Positions 37,834 through 46,398 of a stretch of 64,000 bases of DNA are shown in pieces. Numbering within the stretch: the stretch's first letter is position 1; every line of letters begins with the position of its first letter. The notes beneath the pieces were generated by a model. That model was not told the DNA's origin. It saw only the letters and a list, made by a program, of their open reading frames with translations, and did no database searches. Made by a program: the position numbers and the translations under genes. The DNA comes from Nakamurella sp. PAMC28650 (GTDB lineage Bacteria > Actinomycetota > Actinomycetes > Mycobacteriales > Nakamurellaceae), in the NCBI RefSeq assembly GCF_014303395.1, contig NZ_CP060298.1, positions 1,736,001 through 1,800,000 on the forward strand. Reading direction: 5' to 3'.

Positions 37834-38651
37834 AGGTCTTCATTTCCTCTGACTTCGAGGGGACCGCGGGGGTGGTCGACTGGAATCAGTGCCTGCTCGG
37901 TGAACCCGAATACGAGTACTACCGGACGCTCCTGCAGGGCGAGGTCAACGCAGCCATCGAAGGCGCTGAAGCCGCCGGCGCCGAGGAGTTCCTGGTCAAC
38001 GACTCGCACTCCAAGATGCAGAATCTCCGACCGGACACCCTGGCCGGTAATGCGCGCTACCTCTCGGGGCGGCACAAGCCGCTGTACATGATGCAGGGTC
38101 TGGACAGCACTTTCGACGCGATCTTCTTCGTTTCCTACCATGGCTCGATGTCGAGCCCGGCCCCGCTGTCGCACACCTACAACCCCCGGGCGATCGCCGA
38201 GGTGAAGCTCAACGGCGTGGTGGTCGGCGAGTCCGGGATCAACGCCCTGGTCGCGCTCGGCCACGGAGTGCCGATCGTGTTGATCACGGGCGACGACATC
38301 ACGGCGCAGGAGGCCGCGAAAGTCAGTCCGGGTGTCCATCAGGCGGTGGTCAAGACGGCGATCTCGCGGTTTGCCGCGGACAGCCTGCACCCGGCCGCCG
38401 CACGCCAGGAGATTCGTTCGAAGGCCGAGGCCGCCATCCGGTCGCTGGCCGAGGCCGCGCCACCGGACATCACCCTGCCCGCCACCCTGGAGATCACCTA
38501 CCGCAATCCGGATCTGGCCGAGATGGCCACCTGGATCAGCGGTGTCGAGCGACGCGGGAACACCACGGCGACGATCACGGACGACGACCCGATCCGGTTG
38601 TTCCGCACCTTCATCAACACCGTGCTGCTCACCCGCGAGATCGCCGAGTAG
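37830..38651 (+). CDS. M55-family D-aminopeptidase (DppA of Bacillus type)
   Basis: Zinc D-aminopeptidase of 273 residues. Residues equivalent to the Bacillus subtilis DppA ligands are in place: Asp8 and Glu10 (SSDFEG), His60 (NDSH), His104 (SYHG), Glu134, and the catalytic His115. The family removes N-terminal D-residues such as D-Ala, often from cell-wall peptides. GTG 37830 overlaps the upstream stop codon. With the M19 dipeptidase this gives the island two enzymes able to act on D-amino acid peptides. Confidence 0.92.
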   Translation: MKVFISSDFEGTAGVVDWNQCLLGEPEYEYYRTLLQGEVNAAIEGAEAAGAEEFLVNDSHSKMQNLRPDTLAGNARYLSGRHKPLYMMQGLDSTFDAIFFVSYHGSMSSPAPLSHTYNPRAIAEVKLNGVVVGESGINALVALGHGVPIVLITGDDITAQEAAKVSPGVHQAVVKTAISRFAADSLHPAAARQEIRSKAEAAIRSLAEAAPPDITLPATLEITYRNPDLAEMATWISGVERRGNTTATITDDDPIRLFRTFINTVLLTREIAE

Positions 38652-38667
38652 CGGTGATCGATTCCGC

Positions 38668-41652
38668 GTGAGAATCATCGATCTGCGTACGGTGCCGGTG
38701 CGGGCCGGGTTCTTCGTCGACGACCAGGCCGCCATCACGGCCGGGGCCGCCCGCGACGGTTTCGGGTACCGCGGAGAACCGGTGACACCAGGATTCAGCG
38801 CCATTCGTCAGGCGGGGGAGGCTCTTTCGGTCCTGTTGTTCCTCGACGACGGTTCGATCGCCCACGGGGACTGCGCCGTGTCGCAGTACAGCGGAGCAGG
38901 TGGCCGTGACCCGGTCTTCGGGTCCGTGTCGGCAGCGCGGGACATTGAGGAGTACCTGGCCCCGCTGCTGATCGGAGCGGAACTGACCTCGTTCCGGGAG
39001 ATGGCCGGAGCGATCGATCGCACCCGGACACCCACCGGTACCTTGCACACGGCGATCCGCTACGGCGTCACCCAGGCCCTGCTCGACGCGGTCGCCCACC
39101 GGAACCGGCTCACGATGGCCGAGGTCATCTGCGCCGAATACGGAACCGGCGTCGAATTGGCGCCGATACCGATGTTCGCGCAGACCGGCGACGATCGGTA
39201 TCTCAACGCCGAGAGGATGATCCTGAAGCTCGTGGACGTGTTGCCGCACGGTCTCATCAACGACGTGAAGACCAAACTCGGTCCGGCCGGCGAATTGCTC
39301 GAGGAATACCTGACGTGGCTGGTACGCAGGATCGGGGAGCTGAGGCCGTCGCCGGACTACCAGCCGCAACTCCACTTCGACACCTACGGCACCATCGGTG
39401 CCGCGTTCGGCGGAAGCGTTCCCGCGGTGGCGCGTTACCTCGCGGGGCTGGGCAGACTGGCTGCGCCGTACCAGCTCACCATCGAGCATCCCATCGACGC
39501 GGGAGGCAGGGACGCGCAGGTCGAGACCTACGTCAGATTGAAGGCGGAGCTGGTCCGGCTCGGCTCGCAGGTACGGATAGCGGTCGACGAGTGGTGCAAC
39601 ACCCTGGCGGACATCGAGTTGTTCGTGCAGCGGCGCGCGGCCGACGTCATCCACGTGAAGACGCCCGACCTGGGCGGTGTCGACCAGAGCATCGAAGCGC
39701 TGCTGCTCGTTCGTCGGCACGGTCTCGTCGCCTACTGCGGCGGCACCTGCACCGAGACCGAACGGTCCGCGCAGATCACCGCGCACGTGGCGATGGCCTG
39801 CGGGGCGGGCCAGATCCTGGCGAAGCCGGGAATGGGCGTCGACGAGGGTCTGATGATCGTCGGCAACGAGATGGCGCGGGTGATGGCAGTGGTCGACAGG
39901 CGCAGGGCGATGGCGGAAGGTACGGAGATGACGATCAGGTCCAACCCGGAACTGGCTCGGCTGAGTGCGGAGTTCTTCCAGGTCCAGCACACCGGAGATC
40001 CGTTCAACGCGACGCAGCTGGGCGTGATCGGTTTCGACGGTCTGGTCCCCGATCCGAGCCGGGAGGGATCGGCTGCCTTCATCGCCAGGATTGCAGATAT
40101 CGAGAAACGTCTGGAGGCCATTGATCTCGGCACCCTGGATGCGGCGGACCGGATCAATGCCGCGGTGCTGTCAAGACTCGCGTGGGGTGCGCGTTCTGAT
40201 CTGGAACATTGCCTCTGGGAGACCAGTGCGTCGGCCGACGCCTACTCCTCACCGCAGGCGATGATGTTCATGTCGGTCCCCACCGCCTCGGTCGGGGACG
40301 AGAGGGCCGCCGAGCAGTACGTGAACCGGTTGGCCGGTCTGCCGGTCTTCCTGGATGCGATCGCCACGCGCTATCGGGTGGCCGCCGCAGAGGGCCGACT
40401 GCCGACCAGGGTCGGTGTCGGTCAGGCCATCGACCAATTGACCGGCCACCTCGCGCTGGACGCCGAACAGGACACCCTACTGGGCCCGTTGCGTGCCGGT
40501 GGCGCCGCTTTCGAGGCCTTTCGTCAGCGCGCGAGCGACATCCTCCAGGGTGCGGTCCGACCTGCGCTCCGGCGGTTGCTGGACTGTCTGGAGAACGAGA
40601 TGCTGCCGGTGGCGCGCGCCGACGACCGGGTCGGGATCCGGTTCGTGCCCGGGGGCGAGCAGGGCTATCGGGCCGCCATCCGCCGACACACGACCACCGA
40701 CCTGACGCCCGAGGACATCCATCAGATCGGACTGGACTGCATCGCAGATCTGCGCAGGGAGTGGGAGGTGCTGGGGGCCAGAGTCCTGGGTACCGATGTG
40801 CTTCCGGAAATCTTCGCTCGCCTGCGCAATGATCCGTCCTTGCGATTCGAGCATCGCGCCCAGATCGTCACGACCGTCGCAGATGCCCTCGGGCGGGCCG
40901 AAGCCGTTCGTGATCGATGGTTCCCTCCGTTCGACATCGCCGACTGCGTCATCGAGGAGATCAACCCGATCGAGGCCGGGAATGCTGCGATGGCGTACTA
41001 CCGTCCGCCATCGGGCGACGGTTCCCGTCCCGGTGCGCACTGCGTCCTGACGGACCGGCCGGAGGATCGATTCGTCTACGAGTACGAGGCTCTGGCATTC
41101 CACGAGAGCACCCCGGGCCACCACCTGCAGATCGCTTCGGCGCAGACCTTGACCGAGTTGCCGGACTTCCGCCGTTTCCTGGACGCCGAGGTCTGTGGGT
41201 ACGTGGAGGGCTGGGGCCTCTACAGCGAACGGCTGGCTGACGAGATGGGTCTCTACACCTCGGATCTGGCCCGTCTCGGCATGTTGTCGTTCGACGCCCT
41301 GCGGGCCTGCCGCCTGGTCGTCGATACCGGGATGCACCACCTCGGTTGGTCGAGAGCTCAGGCTGTGCAGTACATGTGGGAGAACACGGCGACGACGGCC
41401 GCCAATGTCCGCAACGAGATCGACCGCTACATCTCCTGGCCGGGGCAGGCCCTGGCCTACATGATCGGTCGGCGGGAGATCACCCGGTTGCGCGCGGTGG
41501 CGCAGGAGCGGCTCGGCTCCGAATTCGACGTCCGCTCGTTCCACGGTGCCGTGCTCGGAAACGGGGCCGTACCGCTGGACGTGCTGGAGCAGATCATCCT
41601 GGACTGGATCGACTCCAGCCTCTCCCATTCCCATTCCCATTCGAAGGAGTGA
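38668..41652 (+). CDS. Fusion: methylaspartate ammonia-lyase + DUF885 metallopeptidase
   Basis: Single 994-residue frame. Residues 1 to about 413 are a complete methylaspartate ammonia-lyase (3-methylaspartate to mesaconate and ammonia): bases His194 and Lys331 and magnesium ligands Asp238, Glu273 and Asp307 fall at exactly the numbers known for the Citrobacter amalonaticus enzyme, which also supports GTG 38668 as start. After a linker of about 15 residues (DRRRAMAEGTEM), the rest is a DUF885 protein with zinc motif HESTPGHH (812-819) and EGWGLYSERLADEMG for the third ligand. The junction has no stop; an in-frame ATG there has no strong ribosome site. No glutamate mutase is nearby. The fusion suggests that the peptidase releases (methyl)aspartate for the lyase. 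Confidence 0.9.
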   Translation: MRIIDLRTVPVRAGFFVDDQAAITAGAARDGFGYRGEPVTPGFSAIRQAGEALSVLLFLDDGSIAHGDCAVSQYSGAGGRDPVFGSVSAARDIEEYLAPLLIGAELTSFREMAGAIDRTRTPTGTLHTAIRYGVTQALLDAVAHRNRLTMAEVICAEYGTGVELAPIPMFAQTGDDRYLNAERMILKLVDVLPHGLINDVKTKLGPAGELLEEYLTWLVRRIGELRPSPDYQPQLHFDTYGTIGAAFGGSVPAVARYLAGLGRLAAPYQLTIEHPIDAGGRDAQVETYVRLKAELVRLGSQVRIAVDEWCNTLADIELFVQRRAADVIHVKTPDLGGVDQSIEALLLVRRHGLVAYCGGTCTETERSAQITAHVAMACGAGQILAKPGMGVDEGLMIVGNEMARVMAVVDRRRAMAEGTEMTIRSNPELARLSAEFFQVQHTGDPFNATQLGVIGFDGLVPDPSREGSAAFIARIADIEKRLEAIDLGTLDAADRINAAVLSRLAWGARSDLEHCLWETSASADAYSSPQAMMFMSVPTASVGDERAAEQYVNRLAGLPVFLDAIATRYRVAAAEGRLPTRVGVGQAIDQLTGHLALDAEQDTLLGPLRAGGAAFEAFRQRASDILQGAVRPALRRLLDCLENEMLPVARADDRVGIRFVPGGEQGYRAAIRRHTTTDLTPEDIHQIGLDCIADLRREWEVLGARVLGTDVLPEIFARLRNDPSLRFEHRAQIVTTVADALGRAEAVRDRWFPPFDIADCVIEEINPIEAGNAAMAYYRPPSGDGSRPGAHCVLTDRPEDRFVYEYEALAFHESTPGHHLQIASAQTLTELPDFRRFLDAEVCGYVEGWGLYSERLADEMGLYTSDLARLGMLSFDALRACRLVVDTGMHHLGWSRAQAVQYMWENTATTAANVRNEIDRYISWPGQALAYMIGRREITRLRAVAQERLGSEFDVRSFHGAVLGNGAVPLDVLEQIILDWIDSSLSHSHSHSKE

Positions 41653-41653
41653 A

Positions 41654-41675
41654 CAAATGTTTCTCGTAACTGGTC
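41654..41675 (+). other. Ribosome site and first three codons of the interrupted hydrolase
   Basis: After the stop of the fusion gene, the sequence reads on to ATG TTT CTC (41667-41675), with AAGGAG of the fusion gene's last codons (41644-41649) and GTGAACAA between. This stub is the original start of the alpha/beta hydrolase whose body resumes at 44595. The IS66-type element begins at the next base, 41676. Confidence 0.75.
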
Positions 41676-42843
41676 AGGTCTCACCGCGGTGAAATAGACT
41701 GTCATTCATTGGGCGAATAGACCGGAGAATGTCGATCTATGTGGGGTGAGCCGTGTCGGCGTGTCGCCGAACAATGGTGTTGTCTGATGCGATAATAATG
41801 GAATGACGCAGCCGACGTACGCCGAACTGGTGGAACTGATCGTCGAAATGCGCACCGAACTGAACATCCTCCGCGCCGAGAATGCGGCATTAAAGGTGCG
41901 GGTCGCGGACCTGGAAGCACGGTTGCGGACCAACTCGCAGAACTCCTCGAAGCCACCATCGGCGGACGGACCCGGCAAGGCGAAGACCAGGTCGCTGCGC
42001 ACGCCGTCCACACGCAAGCCCGGCGGACAGGACGGGCACCGCGGGCAGACTTCAGCCCAGGTCGCCGACCCGGATGTGGTGATCCGCCACGAACCGAGCT
42101 GGCGCACTGGCTGCGGATCGGATCTGGCCGATGCGACCGAGGTTGGCTGCTCACGCCGGCAGGTCTTCGACATCCCGCCGATCAAAGTGCACGTCACCGA
42201 ACATCAGATCATCAGCCGCCGCTGCCACTGCGGGAAGACCTCGACCGGCGACACACCCGCCCAGGCGGGCGGACCCGTGCAGTACGGGCCGGTGATGTGC
42301 GCGGTCGTCATCTATCTGTTCATGGGGCAGTTCCTGTCCAAGAAGCGGACCGCCCAGGCCATCAGCGAACTGTTCGGCATTCCTGTCTCTGATGGCACCG
42401 TCGCCGCGGTGACCAGTCGCGCCGCCGGTGACCTGGGCGAATTTTTGGCCCAGGTCACCGCCCGCTTGAAATCCTCTCCGGTGGTGCACTTTGATGAGAC
42501 CGGGCTGCGCTGCGAAGGTCGCAACCACTGGCTGCACTCCGCGTCCACCCCGGCCTTCACCAGACTGTTCTTCCACCGCAGACGCGGTACCGAAGCGATG
42601 GCCAAGATGAACATCCTGCCCGGCTTCACCGGCACCGCCGTCCACGACGCGTGGGCACCGTATGACACCTACACCGCCGCGCGGCATGCGCTGTGCAATG
42701 CGCATCTGCTCCGCGAGCTACAGGCCGTCACCGACCACCACCACGCCAGCAACACAGACCTGCCCGGCGCCTGGTGCTGGGCGCAGCAAGTCCGCGACGC
42801 GCTGCTCACCCTGCACAAAGCGGCCGCCGCCCACCCCGACACC

Positions 42844-44196
42844 CAGGGCCCCGGCAAAGTCGGGTTGACAATTCTTGAGCTGCGGCGATGGGTTGCGACA
42901 CGCCGGGAGGGGCGGTTTGCGGGTGGGCGTGGCCCACGGTGATGATCATGAAGGTTCTTGAGGCCACTCACTCACAGCCAAGGACCACGCCCGATGTCAT
43001 CATCACCCAGGTATACCGTCGTTGACCAATTCGACGAAGATGAGTTCCCCGACATCCCCACGGCGCCGGCGGCGTTGCTCCGAGCCCTGCGATCGGTTCC
43101 CGACCCCCGCAGCGCGCGCGGCCGCCGGCACGGCTTGTCCACCATTTTGGCGGTGGCCGCGTGCGCGGTGATCGCCGGTGCCCGCTCCTTCGTCGCCATC
43201 GCCGAATGGGCCGCCGACACCGCACCAGCAGTATTGGCCAAACTTGGCGTATCCAGTGAGAGACCCTGCGAGTCGACGATCCGGCGAACCCTGAACAGGA
43301 TCAACGCCGACGGTTTGGATGTCATCGTCGGGACCTGGGCCGCTGTGGTCGCCACCGCGTCGAAAACATTTCAAGTGATCGCAGTCGACGGCAAATCGGT
43401 CCGGGGATCCGCCGTGGCCGGCGGCCGGTGCCGACATCTGCTCTCAGCGCTCACTCACACCGCAGGCCTGGTCCTGGGGCAGTTGGACGTCGATGTCAAA
43501 ACCAACGAGATCCCCATGTTCGCCGAGCTTTTAGACAACATCGAGTTGCTCGGTGCGTTGGTCACCGCCGATGCGATGCACTGCCAGAAAATCCATGCCA
43601 AGTATCTCGTGGAGCAACGCGGAGCGCATTACCTGCTCACCGTGAAAGGTAACCAACCGACGCTGCGGCGGCGACTGGCCCAACTCCCATGGAACGACGT
43701 CGACGTCACCGACACCCAGAAGGACCGCGGACACGGACGGATCGAGAAACGAACCCTCAAAGTCGTCACCATCGCCGCGGGAATTCTGTTTCCGCACGCC
43801 GCCCAGGCGATTCAGGTGAGCAGAAAAGTCCGGTCGATCCGATCCAAGAAGTGGCATACCGAGACCGTCTACGCGGTCACCGACCTGCACCCGACCCAGG
43901 CGTCCGCCGCGCAGCTGGGCACCTGGCTCCGAGGACACTGGTCGATTGAAAACCGTTTGCACTGGGTCCGGGACGTCACCTTCGGTGAAGACCTGTCCCA
44001 GGCCCGCACCGGCAACGGACCCCAGGTCATGGCCACACTACGAAACCTGGCCATCGGACTTCTTCGACTGGACGGAGCCCGCAACATCGCAGAAGCCGTC
44101 CGACATCACGCCCGAGACCCCCACCGACCACTCAAACTCGTGCTGACCAGCTAAAACAGCCCGACATGAGCGATCTGCGACTTTGCCGGGGCCCTA
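42844..44196 (+). mobile_element. ISAs1-family insertion sequence nested in the IS66-type element
   Basis: Ends are AGGGCCCCGGCAAAGTCG (42845-42862) and its exact complement (44178-44195), with one further mismatched outer base. The insertion is flanked by CCCCGACACC (42834-42843 and 44197-44206), a 10-bp target duplication consistent with ISAs1. It carries one intact transposase. Exact ends and duplication indicate insertion after the IS66-type element arrived. Confidence 0.92.
42994..44154 (+). CDS. ISAs1-family transposase
   Basis: DDE transposase of 386 residues, complete. The catalytic triad sits in VIAVDGKSVRG (Asp), LVTADAMHCQ (Asp) and GHWSIENRLHWVRDV (Glu). The N-terminal domain with VPDPRSARGRRHGLSTIL is the DDE_Tnp_1-associated region typical of this family. 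ATG 42994 has AAGGA about nine bases upstream. No frameshift. Confidence 0.93.
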   Translation: MSSSPRYTVVDQFDEDEFPDIPTAPAALLRALRSVPDPRSARGRRHGLSTILAVAACAVIAGARSFVAIAEWAADTAPAVLAKLGVSSERPCESTIRRTLNRINADGLDVIVGTWAAVVATASKTFQVIAVDGKSVRGSAVAGGRCRHLLSALTHTAGLVLGQLDVDVKTNEIPMFAELLDNIELLGALVTADAMHCQKIHAKYLVEQRGAHYLLTVKGNQPTLRRRLAQLPWNDVDVTDTQKDRGHGRIEKRTLKVVTIAAGILFPHAAQAIQVSRKVRSIRSKKWHTETVYAVTDLHPTQASAAQLGTWLRGHWSIENRLHWVRDVTFGEDLSQARTGNGPQVMATLRNLAIGLLRLDGARNIAEAVRHHARDPHRPLKLVLTS

Positions 44197-44586
44197 CCCC
44201 GACACCCCCGTCGACCAGGCGGTCATCGCCGCCGAAACCGTCAAGATCCGGCACGCCCTCCTCGCCGCCACCCACCCCGACGGCGCCATCGGCCGCAAAC
44301 ACCGAGCACTGGCCCGCCGCATCCACCGCAGAGAAGTCGACTACCTCAAATTCGCCTCCGACCCGGCGATCCCGTTCACCAACAACCCCGCCGAACAAGA
44401 GATCCGCATGACCAAGATCCGACAGAAAATATCGGGCACCATGCGCACCGAAAAAGGAGCCGGACACTTCGCGGACCTCCGCTCCTACCTACAAACGACC
44501 GCAAAACACGGCGTACCAGCCCTGGCCGCCCTCACCCAGCTGACCAGCAGGAACCCCTGGCTACCCGCCCACACCTGACCAGTTAC

Positions 44587-45422
44587 TGTTTCTCAACATC
44601 AACGGGGCCAGTCTGAACGTCGAGGTGCTGGGCGCAGAAGGAGCGCCCGTGCTGATCGCGCACCACGGTGGCGGGGGGATCGGCGCGCTGTCCGAGCCCA
44701 GAGCAACGTTCGGTCCGCTGGCGGATCTGTTCCGGGTGATCGTCTTCGACGCTCGCGGGTGCGGGCTCAGCGAGGCGGTCCCGCCGTATTCCCATGCGCA
44801 GTGGGCGGCGGACGTCGACGCGTTGCGGGAATGGGCGGGAGTGGAGCAGATCGTAGTGGCCGGCGGCTCCTACGGCGGATTCATCGCGATGGAATATGCG
44901 ATCGCCTTTCCCGAGCGGGTGCGGGCGATGATCCTCCGTGACACCTCTGCGGACCGGACGAATCTCGATATCGCGAAGGACAATGCCCGTTCGCAGACCA
45001 GGGTGGAGCTGAACTGGGAGAATTTCGACCGCTACTGGAGCGGGAACATCCGCGATGACGCCGATCTCAAAGCCTGCTGGGCGGAACTGATTCCGCTCTA
45101 CGACTTCGAGTACGACCCGGTGGCGTCTGCCGCCAGGGTCGATGCCGGCATCTACCGTCACGAGTCGCACAACTGGTGTTTTCAGCACAACGTGCCGATC
45201 TATGACCTCAAGCCCCGGCTCGGGACCATCACCTGCCCGACCCTGGTCACGGTGGGCCGGGCCGACTGGGTGACGCCGGTTTCCTCCTCGGAGACCATCG
45301 CACGGCTGATCCCGCACGCGGAGTTGGTGGTGTTCGAGAAGTCCGGGCACTCACCCCAGTACGAGGAGGCCGACCTCTTCCAGCAGACGATGCGCGAGTT
45401 CCTGGGCCGGGTGATGAAGTAG
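44587..45422 (+). pseudogene. Alpha/beta hydrolase (proline-iminopeptidase-like), start removed by IS66
   Basis: Body of a 278-residue alpha/beta hydrolase. The original start ATG-TTT-CTC lies at 41667-41675, and translation resumes in frame at AAC 44595 (NINGASLNVEVLG). The catalytic parts are intact: oxyanion region AHHGGGG, nucleophile motif GGSYGG, acid VGRADWVTP, and SGHSPQ with the His. What is lost is the start codon, ribosome site and operon promoter. Restart is conceivable at a GTG near 44650, which has AAGGAG five bases upstream, but the product would lack the first beta strand. It was probably the last gene of the peptide operon. Confidence 0.85.
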
Positions 45423-45446
45423 CGCGCGCATCGAGCGGTGATCTAT

Positions 45447-45476
45447 GGGCATTTTGTGGGTGATTTGCCCGTTTTT
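45447..45476 (+). terminator. Weak hairpin plus T-run between convergent genes
   Basis: GGGCA (45447-45451) pairs with TGCCC (45466-45470), followed by GTTTTT. It lies between the hydrolase stop (45422) and the end of the leftward ribose-5-phosphate isomerase gene. Confidence 0.35.
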
Positions 45477-45503
45477 CCTCACCGATCGACGAGGGGGCGG
45501 GGA

Positions 45504-46307
45504 TCAGAGGGACCGGTGATGCACCTGATCGCCGGTCGCGACGATGATGTCCGAGACCAGCGCGGGCGGGAAGAGACCGTGTTCGACAAGTCCTGCGGTG
45601 CGGCTGAGAAGTCCGGCGGCGGCCTCGATGTCGTCGAGTGACCCGTGGTAGTCGGCGATCACGCCACCGTCAGGACTCCGGGGGACATCGCGCAGGCGAA
45701 TCGGAGCCAGGCGTCGCATGGTGGAGGCCAGGCCGAACTCGAGCAGCTCGACCGGGACCGGAGCGTGCAGTGCAACAACGGGTTTCGAGGAATCGGCGAT
45801 GATGACGAACCGGTCGGAGGTGGCCGCGACGATCTTCTCGCGGGTGTGCGCCGCTCCGCCGCCCTTGATCAGCCATCCGTCCGGAGTGATCTGGTCGGCA
45901 CCGTCGATGGCGATGTCGAAGTGTTCGATGGCGCCGAACGGCTCGACGCGCAATCCCAGGCTCCGGGCTGCCGCCTCGGTTCGCTTCGAGGTGGCCACGC
46001 ACCGCAACGTCAGCCCGCGCGCGGCCAGCGCCGGCAACAGGAAGGCGACCGTCGACCCGGTGCCCAACCCGACCACCATCCCGTCCTCGACCAGTCGGGC
46101 CGATGCCGCGGCGGCGAGGTTCTTCTCCGGGCCCAGCGATCGGACTGGCTCGGATCGGACTGGCCCGGATCGGACTGGCCCGGATCGGACTGGTGGGCGG
46201 ATCCGGTGGTCATCGCTGGGCTCTCCCGTGGTGATCGAGTGCGGTCGGATTGCGGCTCGGGGAGAGAGTAGCGGGGTCGCACCGGCGGTCGTTTCCGAGC
46301 CCCGCAT
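45504..46307 (-). CDS. rpiA: Ribose-5-phosphate isomerase A
   Basis: Isomerase of the pentose phosphate pathway (ribose 5-phosphate to ribulose 5-phosphate). Substrate loop GLGTGSTV, DGADQ with the two catalytic Asp residues, and IKGGGAAHTREKIVA with Lys and the active-site Glu are visible; Gln replaces the usual Glu in DGADE. The core of about 210 residues is complete, but an unusual 55-residue N-terminal extension contains four tandem PVRS units from a 15-base repeat. The true start is unclear: ATG 46307 is the only ATG in frame, while ATG 46214 is in another frame. It follows the LacI and GH3 genes, and may serve pentose use. Confidence 0.82.
   Translation of the reverse strand: MRGSETTAGATPLLSPRAAIRPHSITTGEPSDDHRIRPPVRSGPVRSGPVRSEPVRSLGPEKNLAAAASARLVEDGMVVGLGTGSTVAFLLPALAARGLTLRCVATSKRTEAAARSLGLRVEPFGAIEHFDIAIDGADQITPDGWLIKGGGAAHTREKIVAATSDRFVIIADSSKPVVALHAPVPVELLEFGLASTMRRLAPIRLRDVPRSPDGGVIADYHGSLDDIEAAAGLLSRTAGLVEHGLFPPALVSDIIVATGDQVHHRSL
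46138..46197 (-). repeat. 15-base tandem repeat (4 copies) at the rpiA 5' end
   Basis: Four units close to GATCGGACTGGCCCG, at 46138, 46153, 46168 and 46183. They encode the (G/E)PVRS pentapeptides, or DPGQS in another frame. Copy-number change keeps the frame. Confidence 0.85.
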
Positions 46308-46383
46308 GGATCAACTTCGCCTGTTTGGGACTGGAGTGACAGGAGTCGTCACTTTCGTCCATGCGTGGGAAGTTGATCCACGC
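46303..46383. repeat. Nested, mutually exclusive inverted repeats between LacI and rpiA
   Basis: TGGATCAACTT (46307-46317) pairs with AAGTTGATCCA (46370-46380); CGCATGGA (46303-46310) pairs with TCCATGCG (46358-46365); AGTGAC (46335-46340) pairs with GTCACT (46348-46353); GCGTGG (46363-46368) pairs with CCACGC (46378-46383). Some exclude each other. It may be a terminator or attenuator-like structure, or a small REP-like element. It fills the 91-base gap after the LacI gene. Confidence 0.6.
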
Positions 46384-46398
46384 CAACCCGGGGCCCGC

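Larger units (their letters stand above)
41803..44578 (+). pseudogene. IS66-type transposase gene split by ISAs1 insertion
   Basis: The 5' part (41803-42843, 347 codons) has the IS66 leucine-zipper start (LRAENAALKVRVADLEARL), Cys-rich RCHCGK and the DDE beginnings VVHFDETGLR and VHDAWAPYD. The 3' part (44207-44578) holds NNPAEQEIRMTKIRQKISG with the final Glu. Removing 42844-44196 and one copy of the 10-bp duplication restores an in-frame protein of about 470 residues, reading HPDT then PVDQ across the joint. Until then the transposase is inactive. Confidence 0.9.
41676..44586 (+). mobile_element. IS66-type element, interrupted by an ISAs1-type element
   Basis: Terminal inverted repeats are perfect over 14 bases: GTAACTGGTCAGGT (41676-41689) and its complement at 44573-44586. 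The flanks are an 8-bp duplication TGTTTCTC (41668-41675 and 44587-44594), as usual for IS66. Without the nested insertion the element would be about 1.55 kb with only a tnpC-like gene, so it is a short derivative that lacks tnpA and tnpB. It split the gene downstream of the fusion protein. Confidence 0.92.

Noticed and set aside
38332-38667. N-terminal extension of the lyase-DUF885 fusion into the M55 gene
   Set aside because: It would overlap the D-aminopeptidase in another frame; with GTG 38668 the lyase residues match known numbering exactly.
38668-39930. Glutamate fermentation by the methylaspartate pathway
   Set aside because: No glutamate mutase subunits, mesaconase or citramalate lyase genes are in the window, and the lyase is fused to a peptidase.
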